NCBI GenBank assembly: GCA_964535025.1
Contig: CAZHRW010000278.1
Location: forward strand, 1-29,638
Reading direction: 5' to 3'
DNA: 29,638 nucleotides
Source: JAAYZK01 sp964535025
Lineage (GTDB): Bacteria > Planctomycetota > Phycisphaerae > SM23-33 > FEN-1343
The notes beneath the pieces were generated by a model. The model made no database searches. It was not told the DNA's origin and saw only the letters and a program-made list of their open reading frames with translations. Position numbers and translations under genes: made by a program. This document shows positions 1-7,938 of this stretch, piece after piece. Positions within the stretch are counted from its first letter, which is position 1; the number at the start of each line of letters is the position of its first letter.

Positions 1-95
1 CCCCCGGACGCGTTCCCCTTCCCGCGGGGCCCCCCGGGGGGGGGTGGCCCGGGTGCCCTTGTTGGTTGGGGCGGGGGGGGGGGGCCCCCGCCACG
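1..95. other. Homopolymer-rich contig end, probably unreliable sequence
   Basis: The first ~95 bases are dominated by long runs of C and G (for example around 31-44 and 70-90) that differ in texture from everything downstream. A plausible protein reading begins only near base 95. This looks like a low-quality assembly edge, so the 5' part of the first gene should not be trusted here. Confidence 0.6.
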
Positions 96-409
96 ATGAG
101 GCGATCGCTCGAGGGCTGCACTGGCTGGTCGATCCACCCGAGACTTCCGAGAAACTGATCGACGACGATGAGGGCATCATTTGGCGCAAAGTTGCGCGGC
201 GCGAGCCGGTCAAGCTTGCGCGGGGGCTCCAGGCTGCCGCCAGCCGTTTGCACCCGCGTCTGCGGGCGCCGGGGCTGGATGTGCTGCTGCCGCCGGGGGT
301 GATCGACTACGAGAGTCGCCCGTACCACATGGCCTGGATCCTCTATGCGTGGACGCCGCGGCGGATCGAGCACTTCGGCGGCGCTGAGGCGCCGGAAGGG
401 GTGGAGTGA
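95..409 (+). CDS. C-terminal part of an unidentified EPS-cluster protein (5' partial)
   Basis: Only the C-terminal ~104 residues can be read with confidence, from DEAIARGLHWL to the TGA at 407-409. The true start lies upstream of the window or in the unreliable first 95 bases. The tail contains GIIWRKV and YESRPYHMAWILYAW. I recall a similar ECRxYxLGWxLxx-type ending in uncharacterised, helix-rich (possibly alpha/alpha-toroid) proteins of exopolysaccharide loci, but cannot confirm the family. The stop lies four bases before the start of the polymerase-like gene, so the two are probably co-transcribed. Function is not assigned. Confidence 0.6.
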   Translation, partial: DEAIARGLHWLVDPPETSEKLIDDDEGIIWRKVARREPVKLARGLQAAASRLHPRLRAPGLDVLLPPGVIDYESRPYHMAWILYAWTPRRIEHFGGAEAPEGVE

Positions 410-413
410 GGCC

Positions 414-1790
414 ATGGGGGGGATAGGGCTGCGTGGCATCGCGGTGTTCCTGGTTGTGGGGGGGCTCAGCGTTTACGCGTGGCGCAACTGGTTCGTCGCC
501 TGTTGCGGACTGGTGATCATGGTGGGTGTGTTGACGCACCCCAGCATGCCCACCAACGTCGCGGGCGTCCAGGGGCTCAACCCGTGGAACCTGCTGTTGG
601 TGAACGTCTTCATGGCCTGGATCGTCAACCGCGGCAGCGAAGGGTTGCGCTGGGATATGCCGCGAGCGGTGATGCTTGCCGGCGGGGCGTTCCTGGCGGT
701 GATCCTGATCAGCACCATTCGTATGATGATCGATCGGTCCCACCTGGAAGGGGCGTCGACACTGTCGCTGGTCAGCGACCAGTTGATCAACACGTTCAAA
801 TGGGTCGTGCCGGGGATCATCCTCTTTGACGGGTGTCGTACGCGCCGACGGCTCGTTCGGGCGCTGGTGTCGGTGGCGGTGCTGTACATGCTGCTGGGCG
901 GCGTGCTGGTCCGTCGCATGCCGCCCCGGGCGGCGACGACCGGCGGGCCGCAGATTCACCGTATTCGCCTGAAGGTGTGTTCCACGCTCGGCTATAGCGT
1001 GCCGGACATGTCCACGGTGTTGGGGGGCAGCTTCTGGGTCTTGATGGCGATGACGATCCTCGCCCGCCGCAAGCTTCACCTCGCCGTGCTCGTCGGGGCA
1101 GGGCTGATCGCGTTCTACGGTCAACTGCTCACCGGAGGGCGGGCGGGCTATTTGGCCTTCATCACGACGGGCCTGCTGATGTGCCTGCTTCGATGGCGCA
1201 AGTGGCTGCTGCTGGCGCCCGTCGTGCCGCTGGTGGTGATGGTGGTGTTCCCCGCGGTAGTCGATCGCGCGACAGCCGGGATGTTCAGTGAGATCGACCC
1301 GATGGGCAATGTGACCTTCGACGAGTATATGATGACCTCGGGGCGGGTCATCATCTGGCCGCACGTCATCGAACGGATCGGCGAGGCGCCGGTTGTCGGC
1401 CACGGCCGTCTGGCGATGCTGCGGACGGGTCTTCGCGACGAGCTATGGCGCCTCTACGGGGAGGCCGGGGCCTTCCCGCACCCGCACAACCTCTACCTGG
1501 AGTGGCTCTTCGACAACGGTCTGGTAGGCCTGATCCCCGTGGTCATCCTGTTCGGCTGGATCATCTGGCGCTCAACGATCCTGTTCCGCGACCGCACCAA
1601 TCCCTGGGCCGCAATGGTCGGGGGGGCGTCTTTCGCCCTGGTGGTCACCCAACTGGTGGCGGGGATAGGCAGTCAGCACTTCTATCCCAAGATCAGCACC
1701 GTCGGCATGTGGGTGGTGATCTGCCTGATGATCCGTGTGTGGGTGGAACGCCAGCGCGCCCGTATCCCGCTGGCGAGGGTGGCGGCATGA
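414..1790 (+). CDS. O-antigen ligase/polymerase family membrane protein (Wzy-like)
   Basis: This 458-residue integral membrane protein has about ten or more hydrophobic segments spread over its length. Its C-terminal half carries a PHPHNLYLEWLFDNGLVGL stretch, the characteristic loop of the Wzy_C/O-antigen ligase family, followed by two more hydrophobic segments. GGRAGYLAF lies in the middle. Family members polymerise or ligate lipid-linked repeat units on the outer face of the inner membrane, and in an EPS locus the polymerase role is more likely. I chose ATG 414 over the in-frame ATG 345 because 345 lies inside the upstream gene and 414 follows GGAGTGAG closely. The stop overlaps the next start as ATGA. 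Confidence is high for the family and moderate for polymerase over ligase. Confidence 0.88.
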   Translation: MGGIGLRGIAVFLVVGGLSVYAWRNWFVACCGLVIMVGVLTHPSMPTNVAGVQGLNPWNLLLVNVFMAWIVNRGSEGLRWDMPRAVMLAGGAFLAVILISTIRMMIDRSHLEGASTLSLVSDQLINTFKWVVPGIILFDGCRTRRRLVRALVSVAVLYMLLGGVLVRRMPPRAATTGGPQIHRIRLKVCSTLGYSVPDMSTVLGGSFWVLMAMTILARRKLHLAVLVGAGLIAFYGQLLTGGRAGYLAFITTGLLMCLLRWRKWLLLAPVVPLVVMVVFPAVVDRATAGMFSEIDPMGNVTFDEYMMTSGRVIIWPHVIERIGEAPVVGHGRLAMLRTGLRDELWRLYGEAGAFPHPHNLYLEWLFDNGLVGLIPVVILFGWIIWRSTILFRDRTNPWAAMVGGASFALVVTQLVAGIGSQHFYPKISTVGMWVVICLMIRVWVERQRARIPLARVAA

Positions 1791-2794
1791 CCGACCTGGC
1801 CTACATCCTGGCAGCCAGCCATTCAGGCTCAACCTTGCTGGCGATGCTGCTGGCGACGCACCGACAGGTCTGCACGGTGGGCGAGATGGCGGCAACCTGC
1901 CTTGGCGACCCGGACCGCTACCGTTGCTCCTGCGGGGCGTGGATTCGCCGGTGCACCTTCTGGGCGAGCGTGCGGGAGGCAATGGCGGGGCGGGGTGTCG
2001 CGTTCGAGATCGCTGATGCGGGCACCGACTTTGGCACCGTCGGCGGCCGCTACGTCCGGCAGCTTTGTCGGCCGCTCCATCGAGGGCCTTTCGCCGAGCG
2101 GTGTCGCGATGCCGCGCTGAACCTCAGCAGCGCCTGGCGCCGCTTTGGGCCGGTCGTCCAGCGACGCAACGCCCTGCTGGCCGAGGTATTGTGCGAATTG
2201 ACCGGCTCGCAGATTGTGGCGGACTCCTCCAAGACCGCCCTGCGCTTGAAGTACCTGCTGCGCAACCCCGCGTTGAACGTCAAGGTGATCCTCCTCGTTC
2301 GCGACGGGCGAGGCGTGGCGTTGGCGACCATGCGTCCGGATCGCTATGCCGACGCGGCCGACTCGGCCCGTCGGCAGGGCGGCGCCGGCGGAACCCGAGC
2401 GGACGAATGGCGATCCACGGCGCGGGCCGCCCGGCAATGGCGGCGAAGTAATGAGGAGGCCTTGCATGTGCTGGCGACGCTGCCGGCGGACCGTTGGATC
2501 GACTTGCGCTACGAGGAGTTGTGCGCGGACCCGGAGGGTCAGCGGCGGCGTCTGTGCCGTTTCCTGGCGCTGGATCCGGCCGAGACCCACGCCATCGAGG
2601 AGTTTCGTCAGGCCGCCGGCCACGTCATCGGCAATGGGATGCGCCTCGATACCGATACGACCATCGCCGCCGACCTGCGATGGCGATCGGTCTTGACGGT
2701 CGAGCACCTGGCGGCCTTCGACAGGGTCGCCGGGCAACTGAACCGCCGACTGGGCTACGGCGATCAAGAGCGGCCCACCAGGGGAGTCAAATGA
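1787..2794 (+). CDS. Sulfotransferase family protein
   Basis: The product is 335 residues. Near the N-terminus it has ASHSGSTLLAMLL (residues about 10-22), which fits the 5'-phosphosulfate-binding loop of PAPS-dependent sulfotransferases. Farther in are ADSSKTALRLKYL and VILLVRDGRGVALATM, the latter resembling the 3'-phosphate-binding segment, and then a conserved-looking DLRYEELCADPEG. Such enzymes transfer sulfate from PAPS to a hydroxyl or amine. In this locus the likely acceptor is the polysaccharide or its lipid-linked precursor, acting in the cytoplasm. The start overlaps the upstream stop by four bases (ATGA), and the end overlaps the flippase start in the same way. The internal CSCGAWIRRC cysteine pattern is notable; its role is unknown. 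Family is confident, acceptor is inferred. Confidence 0.87.
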   Translation: MTDLAYILAASHSGSTLLAMLLATHRQVCTVGEMAATCLGDPDRYRCSCGAWIRRCTFWASVREAMAGRGVAFEIADAGTDFGTVGGRYVRQLCRPLHRGPFAERCRDAALNLSSAWRRFGPVVQRRNALLAEVLCELTGSQIVADSSKTALRLKYLLRNPALNVKVILLVRDGRGVALATMRPDRYADAADSARRQGGAGGTRADEWRSTARAARQWRRSNEEALHVLATLPADRWIDLRYEELCADPEGQRRRLCRFLALDPAETHAIEEFRQAAGHVIGNGMRLDTDTTIAADLRWRSVLTVEHLAAFDRVAGQLNRRLGYGDQERPTRGVK

Positions 2795-4419
2795 GTCAAC
2801 AGCCAGACAGGCTGGAACCCGGCCGCATCACGACAGCCGGCCCGCTGCGCCCGTCGCTGGTGGTCAACGCTCTGAGCAGTTGGGCGGGATTCGCCGTGAT
2901 GGTGGTGACAGGGTTCCTGTTGACCCCCTTCGTCATCGCGCACCTGGGCAAGAGCGGGTACGGCATCTGGTCGGTGGTCGGCTCGATCATCGGCTACTAC
3001 GGGCTGCTCGATCTGGGCGTCTCGTCGGCGGTTCGCCGGTATGTGGCGCGCTATGCGGCTCGGGACGACCATGACGCCCTGAACGAGACAATCGCCACGG
3101 CGATCACGTTGTTCATGGGCGCGGGTGTCTTGATCCTGGCGGTGTCGGTCTTCGCTTCCGGGCCGCTGGCGCGTTTCTTCCGCGTCCGGCCGGCCATGGT
3201 CGACGACTTCCGCCGCGTCATGATCCTGCTGGGTTTGGCCGCGACGGTCAACCTGATCGGCCAGGTGCATCGCGCGACGATCGCCGCCCACGAACTGTTC
3301 GTGCCACGTAATATCGTCATGATCGGCATCACGGTCCTGCGGGCCCTGCTGACGGTGGGGACCCTCCGCGCCGGGTGGGGACTGGCGGGGGTGGCGATCT
3401 CGCACCTCAGCGCCGACGGCGCGGGATTTGTCCTGCACCTGGTCCTGATCCGACGCCTGACGCCCTACGTGCAGCTATGGCCCCGCTGCGTGCGATGGGG
3501 CCGACTGTGGAAACTGCTGGGCTACGGGCTGACCATGACGGTGATCGTGGCGGCCGGCATGCTGCAGCTCCAGGTGGCGCCGCTCATCGTGGCGCGGTTC
3601 GTCAGCCTGGAAGCGGTGGCGACCTATGCGGTGGCCGCGCTGCTGATAAGGTACTTCGCCAATCTGATCCACGCGGGGATGGGGGTGCTGCACCCGCGTT
3701 TCGCGGGCCTGGACGGGCTGGACGACATGGGACGTTTGCGATCGCTGATGGTCAAGGGGCTATGGGTCTCCACGATGCTCAGTTGCGCTGTGGGTCTGTC
3801 CCTGCTGGTGCTGGGGCCGCGCTTCCTCGATCTGTGGGTGGGCACACGCTTCACCCCCGACGAGATGCAGACCGCCTCGGCGGTCCTGGCCCTGCTGACG
3901 GTCAACGGTGTGCTGACCCTGGCCCAGGTGCCGGGCGACTCGGTGCTCTATGCGATGAACCGCCACCGGATCTTCGCAGTGATCATGATCGTCGAAGCCG
4001 CGATAAACCTGGTATTGAGTATCCTGCTGGCCGTTCACGCCGGCACGGTTGGCGTGGCGGCCGGCGCGCTGGTGGCAGTAGCCTGTGTTCGCACCTTGGC
4101 TGAGCCTGTCTACGTGGCGCGGGTGGTGGGCATGGCGGTGGTGGACTACGCCTATCCCGTCGCTGTCTCAATCGCCGTCGCCGTGGCTGTCTGGGCCCTG
4201 TGGCACTGGGTTCTCTGGCCGCGGGATCCGCAGATGGGCTACGGCGGACTGGTGCTGGGGGGGCTGGCGATCACCGCCAGCTACGCCGTAATGATGGGTG
4301 GCCTGTCGGCTCTGACGGCCGTCGCGCAGGGACGGCCCATTCGGACAGCGCCCGGTCTGACCTGGCTGGGGTCGATTCGCTGGCGCGCTTCGGCAACCGA
4401 AAGAGGGGAAGCGGACTGA
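2791..4419 (+). CDS. Polysaccharide/lipid-linked oligosaccharide flippase (Wzx-like)
   Basis: This 542-residue protein has 12-14 hydrophobic segments. It begins with a short polar N-terminus and then SSWAGFAVMVVTGFLLTPFV, followed by HLGKSGYGIWSVVGSIIGYYGLLDLGVSSAVRRYVARY. That early G-Y-G-x-W...D-L-G-x-x-x-A-x-x-R-Y pattern is typical of Wzx/RfbX-type transporters of the MOP superfamily. Such proteins flip undecaprenyl-linked oligosaccharides from the cytoplasmic to the periplasmic face, which pairs logically with the Wzy-like protein two genes upstream. The ATG overlaps the sulfotransferase stop (ATGA) and the TGA shares one base with the next ATG, so translational coupling is likely. The specific lipid-linked cargo cannot be read from sequence. 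Confidence 0.9.
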   Translation: MSQQPDRLEPGRITTAGPLRPSLVVNALSSWAGFAVMVVTGFLLTPFVIAHLGKSGYGIWSVVGSIIGYYGLLDLGVSSAVRRYVARYAARDDHDALNETIATAITLFMGAGVLILAVSVFASGPLARFFRVRPAMVDDFRRVMILLGLAATVNLIGQVHRATIAAHELFVPRNIVMIGITVLRALLTVGTLRAGWGLAGVAISHLSADGAGFVLHLVLIRRLTPYVQLWPRCVRWGRLWKLLGYGLTMTVIVAAGMLQLQVAPLIVARFVSLEAVATYAVAALLIRYFANLIHAGMGVLHPRFAGLDGLDDMGRLRSLMVKGLWVSTMLSCAVGLSLLVLGPRFLDLWVGTRFTPDEMQTASAVLALLTVNGVLTLAQVPGDSVLYAMNRHRIFAVIMIVEAAINLVLSILLAVHAGTVGVAAGALVAVACVRTLAEPVYVARVVGMAVVDYAYPVAVSIAVAVAVWALWHWVLWPRDPQMGYGGLVLGGLAITASYAVMMGGLSALTAVAQGRPIRTAPGLTWLGSIRWRASATERGEAD

Positions 4420-5564
4420 TGACCCATGACACCCCACCGAAGTTGTGTTTCGTCGCCCACGATGCCCTCGGCGAACTGCTTGGGGTCTCCGGCGGCCACA
4501 TCGGCGGCGTGGAACGGCAGGTGTCGCTGATGGCTCGCTGGTTCGCCGCGACCGGCTGTGCGGTGTCCGTCGTCACTTGGGACGACCCGCTGGGGGGCGC
4601 CGTCGACCTCGATGGCATCAAAATCCTCCGCACGTGCCGGCGCAACGAGGGATTTGTGGGCGTGCGGTTTCTTCACCCGCGTTGGACGAGCCTGCTGTCG
4701 GCCCTGCGCCGGGCCGACGCGGATCTGTACTATCACAACTGCGGCGAATACGTCACCGGACAGGTCGCCCTGTGGTGCCGTCGCCACCGGCGGAAATTCG
4801 TCTACTCCGTCGCCAACGACCCCGACTGCGACCGCAGACTGCCGACCATGCGTTCGCGGCGCGAGCGGATGCTCTACCGCTATGGGTTGCAGCGCGCCGA
4901 GGCGGTGATTGCCCAGAGCGAAACGCAGCGCCGCATGCTGTTGGAAAACTTCGGCCGTCTGTCCACCGTCATCCCCATGCCCTGCCCGGGGCCGACCGAT
5001 GCTCAATATGCCTCTCCCAGCCTCGACGGGCAGGTGCCCCGCGTGCTGTGGATCGGGCGGATCTGTCTGCAAAAACGGCCCGACCGGTTGCTGGACGTCG
5101 CCCGGGCCTGCGGTGATCTGCGGTTCGACCTCGTGGGCCCCACCGGATCCGGCGCGTATGCCGCTGCGGTCAACGCTCGAGCCGAGACGATCGGTAACAT
5201 CACCGTGTACGGCGGTGTCCCGCGAGAGCAGGTTGCGACGTTCTTCCGCCGCGCTGCGGTGTTGATCAACACGTCCGACTTCGAGGGATTCCCCAACACG
5301 TTCCTGGAGGCGTGGAGCCACGGACTGCCCGTGGTAAGCACCTTCGACCCGGACGGCCTGATCGCCTCCGGCGGGTTGGGGCGGGTCGCCCGCGACACCG
5401 GTGGGCTGATCGAGGCGCTGCAGGCGTTGACGACCGATCCGGACGACTACAGGAGATGCTCGGATCGGGCTCGGGCCTACTACGTGAAGACACATACACC
5501 CCAGGTGGTCATGCCGCGGTTCCGTGACGTGTTCGCCGCAGTGCTGGGACGCACCTGGTGGTAG
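4419..5564 (+). CDS. GT4-family glycosyltransferase
   Basis: The product is 381 residues with a GT-B architecture. The N-terminal half opens with CFVAHDALGELLGVSGGHIGGVERQ, where the GGxxxxVERQ segment is typical of GT4 acceptor domains. The C-terminal half has LWIGRICLQKRPDRLLDVA and TSDFEGFPNTFLEAWSHGLPVV. The latter contains the E-x7-E motif of retaining GT4 enzymes, which contacts the nucleotide-sugar. It most likely adds a sugar to the growing lipid-linked repeat unit at the cytoplasmic membrane face. The start ATG overlaps the flippase TGA by one base; a nine-base gap with GGGGGAAG leads to the next GT gene. Donor sugar and linkage are unknown. Confidence 0.9.
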   Translation: MTHDTPPKLCFVAHDALGELLGVSGGHIGGVERQVSLMARWFAATGCAVSVVTWDDPLGGAVDLDGIKILRTCRRNEGFVGVRFLHPRWTSLLSALRRADADLYYHNCGEYVTGQVALWCRRHRRKFVYSVANDPDCDRRLPTMRSRRERMLYRYGLQRAEAVIAQSETQRRMLLENFGRLSTVIPMPCPGPTDAQYASPSLDGQVPRVLWIGRICLQKRPDRLLDVARACGDLRFDLVGPTGSGAYAAAVNARAETIGNITVYGGVPREQVATFFRRAAVLINTSDFEGFPNTFLEAWSHGLPVVSTFDPDGLIASGGLGRVARDTGGLIEALQALTTDPDDYRRCSDRARAYYVKTHTPQVVMPRFRDVFAAVLGRTWW

Positions 5565-5573
5565 GGGGAAGCC

Positions 5574-6722
5574 ATGAAAATCGCCATTGTCACGGCGTAC
5601 CCGACCGATCCGACCACGCCGGACGGGGGCGTCGAAGCCGTCAGCGTCAATCTGGTCGGCGCGTTGGCCGGCATCGAGGGGGTCGAACTCCACGTGGTGA
5701 CCACCGACGCGGGACGACGGGCCCCGGCCGTGTTCAGCGATGGGCCGATCACCATGCACCGGCTGCCCCGTCACGGCCACCGCACATTGACCGGCGCGGT
5801 GGGGGGCGGACGCCGGCAGATGAAGCATTATCTAAGGACGCTGGCGCCGGATGTCATTCACGCCCATGATATCTACGGGCTGATGGTCAAGGGGCTGGCG
5901 GTGCCGCGTGTGTTCACGGTGCACGGGTTCATCTACGCCGATACGGCCGTGTCCGGCACACCGGCCGCGTGGCTGCGGTCCCAACTGTGGCGCCGTGTGG
6001 AGGTCGCCGGCTGGGCCGACCAGCCGCACATCATTGCCATCAGCCCTTATGTCCGCCGACGGCTGACCAACCTGACCCGCGGGCGCATCCATGACATCGA
6101 CAATCCCGTCGGCGAGGCGTATTTCGACATCCTCCGCCATGAACGGCCCGTCACGATCCTCTCGACGGCCGTCATAAGCCCCCGCAAGAACACGCTGGCA
6201 CTGATCGAGGCGGTCGCCCTGCTGGTGCAACGCGGGCACGACATCCGTCTCCGTCTGGCGGGCGGGTCCCGCTGGGAGGACTATTTTCGCAGGGTCACCG
6301 AGCGCCTGGCCGACCCGCACTTGGCCGGGCGGGTCGACCTGCTGGGCACGATCCCTGCCCAGCACATCCGCCGGGAACTGGCCGCTGCGTCCATTTATGC
6401 GCTCACGAGTCTGGAGGAAAACGCGCCGATGGGCATCGCCGAGGCCATGGCAGCCGGCGTGCCGGTGGTGGCCTCGAACCGGTGCGGCATGCCGTATATG
6501 GTCCGTGAGGGCGAGTCCGGTTATCTGGTCGATCCGACCGACGTGCGGGACATCGCACGGCGGTTGGAAATGCTCATCATGCGCCCTGACCGGCGCGAGG
6601 CCATGGGGGCGCGGGGGCGGCGGATCGCCCTGCAACGCTTCCACCCGGCGGTTGTGGCCGAGCGGACGATGGATGTCTACCGGCAGGCGGTGGCCGAGGG
6701 GGCGATCCATGCAAACGCTTAA
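5574..6722 (+). CDS. GT4-family glycosyltransferase
   Basis: The product is 382 residues. It begins MKIAIVTAYPTDPTTPDGGVEAVSVNLV, a GT4 opening with the glycine-rich GGVE loop, and has DVIHAHDIYGL and VFTVHGF in the acceptor domain. The donor domain carries VISPRKNTLALIEAVALL and TSLEENAPMGIAEAMAAGVPVVAS with an E-x7-E pair. It is probably a cytoplasmic or membrane-associated transferase acting on the same lipid-linked intermediate as its neighbours. Its ATG is preceded by GGGGGAAG with suitable spacing. The end overlaps the next gene by 14 bases, so co-translation is likely. Substrate is not predictable. Confidence 0.9.
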   Translation: MKIAIVTAYPTDPTTPDGGVEAVSVNLVGALAGIEGVELHVVTTDAGRRAPAVFSDGPITMHRLPRHGHRTLTGAVGGGRRQMKHYLRTLAPDVIHAHDIYGLMVKGLAVPRVFTVHGFIYADTAVSGTPAAWLRSQLWRRVEVAGWADQPHIIAISPYVRRRLTNLTRGRIHDIDNPVGEAYFDILRHERPVTILSTAVISPRKNTLALIEAVALLVQRGHDIRLRLAGGSRWEDYFRRVTERLADPHLAGRVDLLGTIPAQHIRRELAAASIYALTSLEENAPMGIAEAMAAGVPVVASNRCGMPYMVREGESGYLVDPTDVRDIARRLEMLIMRPDRREAMGARGRRIALQRFHPAVVAERTMDVYRQAVAEGAIHANA

Positions 6723-7938
6723 CGTGGAGGTTCGGCCCTATCCCTATCCGTACAAGGCAATGCTGGCAGTCTGCAGCGATCTGGATCAGACGCCCGACCG
6801 CCACTGTTACGAGCGGATCGTGCGATTCTGCAATACGACCGATCCGACGCCCCTCGGCGATGGGGTCGGACTGGAGGTGGGCAATTCGATCTACTTCAAC
6901 ATGCCGCCCGACCAGTTCGCCTACTGGACGACCGACGACCGCGGCCGTGCGATGGTCCGCGCGTTGATCCGCAGCGGGCACGTCGACACGCTCCACTCAT
7001 TCGGTGACCAGGCCTGGACGCGGGTCGAGGCGGGCGTGGCACTGGATGAACTGGTCCACCATGGCTGCAGGTTGGCCGTCTGGGTCGATCATGCCATTGC
7101 CCCGACCAATTTCGGCGCCGATATCATGGCCGGGCACGGCGACGAGATGGGTCACGAGGCCTATCATGCGGACCTTACCTGGCAGTACGGCATCCGCTAC
7201 GTCTGGCGGGGGCGCATCACGAGCATCATCGGCCAGGACGTCCCGGTGCGCCTGGGAGGGGTATGGAGCGGACACCTGCCGATCGCCTCGACCGCCACCG
7301 TCGCCCGCGAGGCCGTCAAGCACGTCGTCGGACGGCTTGGCTACCCCAAGTACGCCATGCACGGTCCCAACCGCGTCATGCGTCCGGCGCACCTTCGGGA
7401 TGGCACGGCGGTGATAGAGTTTATGCGCAGTAATCCGCACGCCGGCGGGGTCAGTTGCGGCGAGACCGGCAGACGCCTCGGCGAGGTCCTCACGGACCGC
7501 GTGCTTCGGCGGCTGATCGACCGCGAAGGCGTTTGCCTGCTTTACACCCACCTTGGCAAAGGGCTCTCGTCGGACGAGCCGCTGCCGCCGGCGTCGGTCA
7601 ACGCGCTGAGGCGCCTCCGCGCTGCCCAAGACGCCGGCAAGGTGCTGATCGCCACGACGCGACGGGTGCTGGACTACCTGGCGATGCGCAGTGCCGTCCA
7701 GGTCGCCGCCCAACGCCCGGGATGGTCAATGCGTGTCGATGTCCGTCTCGGCGACGGTCGTGTCGGCGCGGTGCCGCCGGCAGGACTGACGGTTTACGTG
7801 CCTGCGGCCGAGGTCGACACGGCCGAGTTGTACGTGAACGGTACGCGGGTGGACGACCTCCGGCGCCATCCGCCTGACCATACGGGACGGCCAAGCCTGT
7901 CAATCCCCTGGAAACGGTTGGAGTTTCCATCGTGGTAG
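6709..7938 (+). CDS. Polysaccharide deacetylase-like (NodB-type) protein
   Basis: The product is 409 residues. Near the start, YKAMLAVCSDLDQTPD resembles the first metal-binding strand of NodB/CE4 carbohydrate esterases, where an Asp pair lies at the barrel edge. VDTLHSFGDQ may supply a His ligand. LLYTHLGKGLSS followed by an ALRRLRAAQDAGKVLIATTRRVLDYL helix resembles the final conserved block of deacetylase-like barrels. The last ~90 residues look like a separate beta-rich module. If active, it would remove N- or O-acyl groups from the polymer or an intermediate. I see no classical signal peptide. Canonical H-x-x-x-H spacing is not obvious, so the protein could be a divergent or inactive member. 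The start ATG 6709 lies inside the upstream gene. Confidence 0.62.
   Translation: MQTLNVEVRPYPYPYKAMLAVCSDLDQTPDRHCYERIVRFCNTTDPTPLGDGVGLEVGNSIYFNMPPDQFAYWTTDDRGRAMVRALIRSGHVDTLHSFGDQAWTRVEAGVALDELVHHGCRLAVWVDHAIAPTNFGADIMAGHGDEMGHEAYHADLTWQYGIRYVWRGRITSIIGQDVPVRLGGVWSGHLPIASTATVAREAVKHVVGRLGYPKYAMHGPNRVMRPAHLRDGTAVIEFMRSNPHAGGVSCGETGRRLGEVLTDRVLRRLIDREGVCLLYTHLGKGLSSDEPLPPASVNALRRLRAAQDAGKVLIATTRRVLDYLAMRSAVQVAAQRPGWSMRVDVRLGDGRVGAVPPAGLTVYVPAAEVDTAELYVNGTRVDDLRRHPPDHTGRPSLSIPWKRLEFPSW

Noticed and set aside
345..413. An upstream ATG start for the Wzy-like gene
   Set aside because: The added residues are Arg/Gly/Ser rich and overlap the preceding coding region, whereas ATG 414 follows a ribosome site and leads straight into the first membrane helix.
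4281..5828. A 515-codon open frame on the minus strand across two glycosyltransferase genes
   Set aside because: It spans the boundary of two genes with clear GT4 motifs and has no family features of its own.
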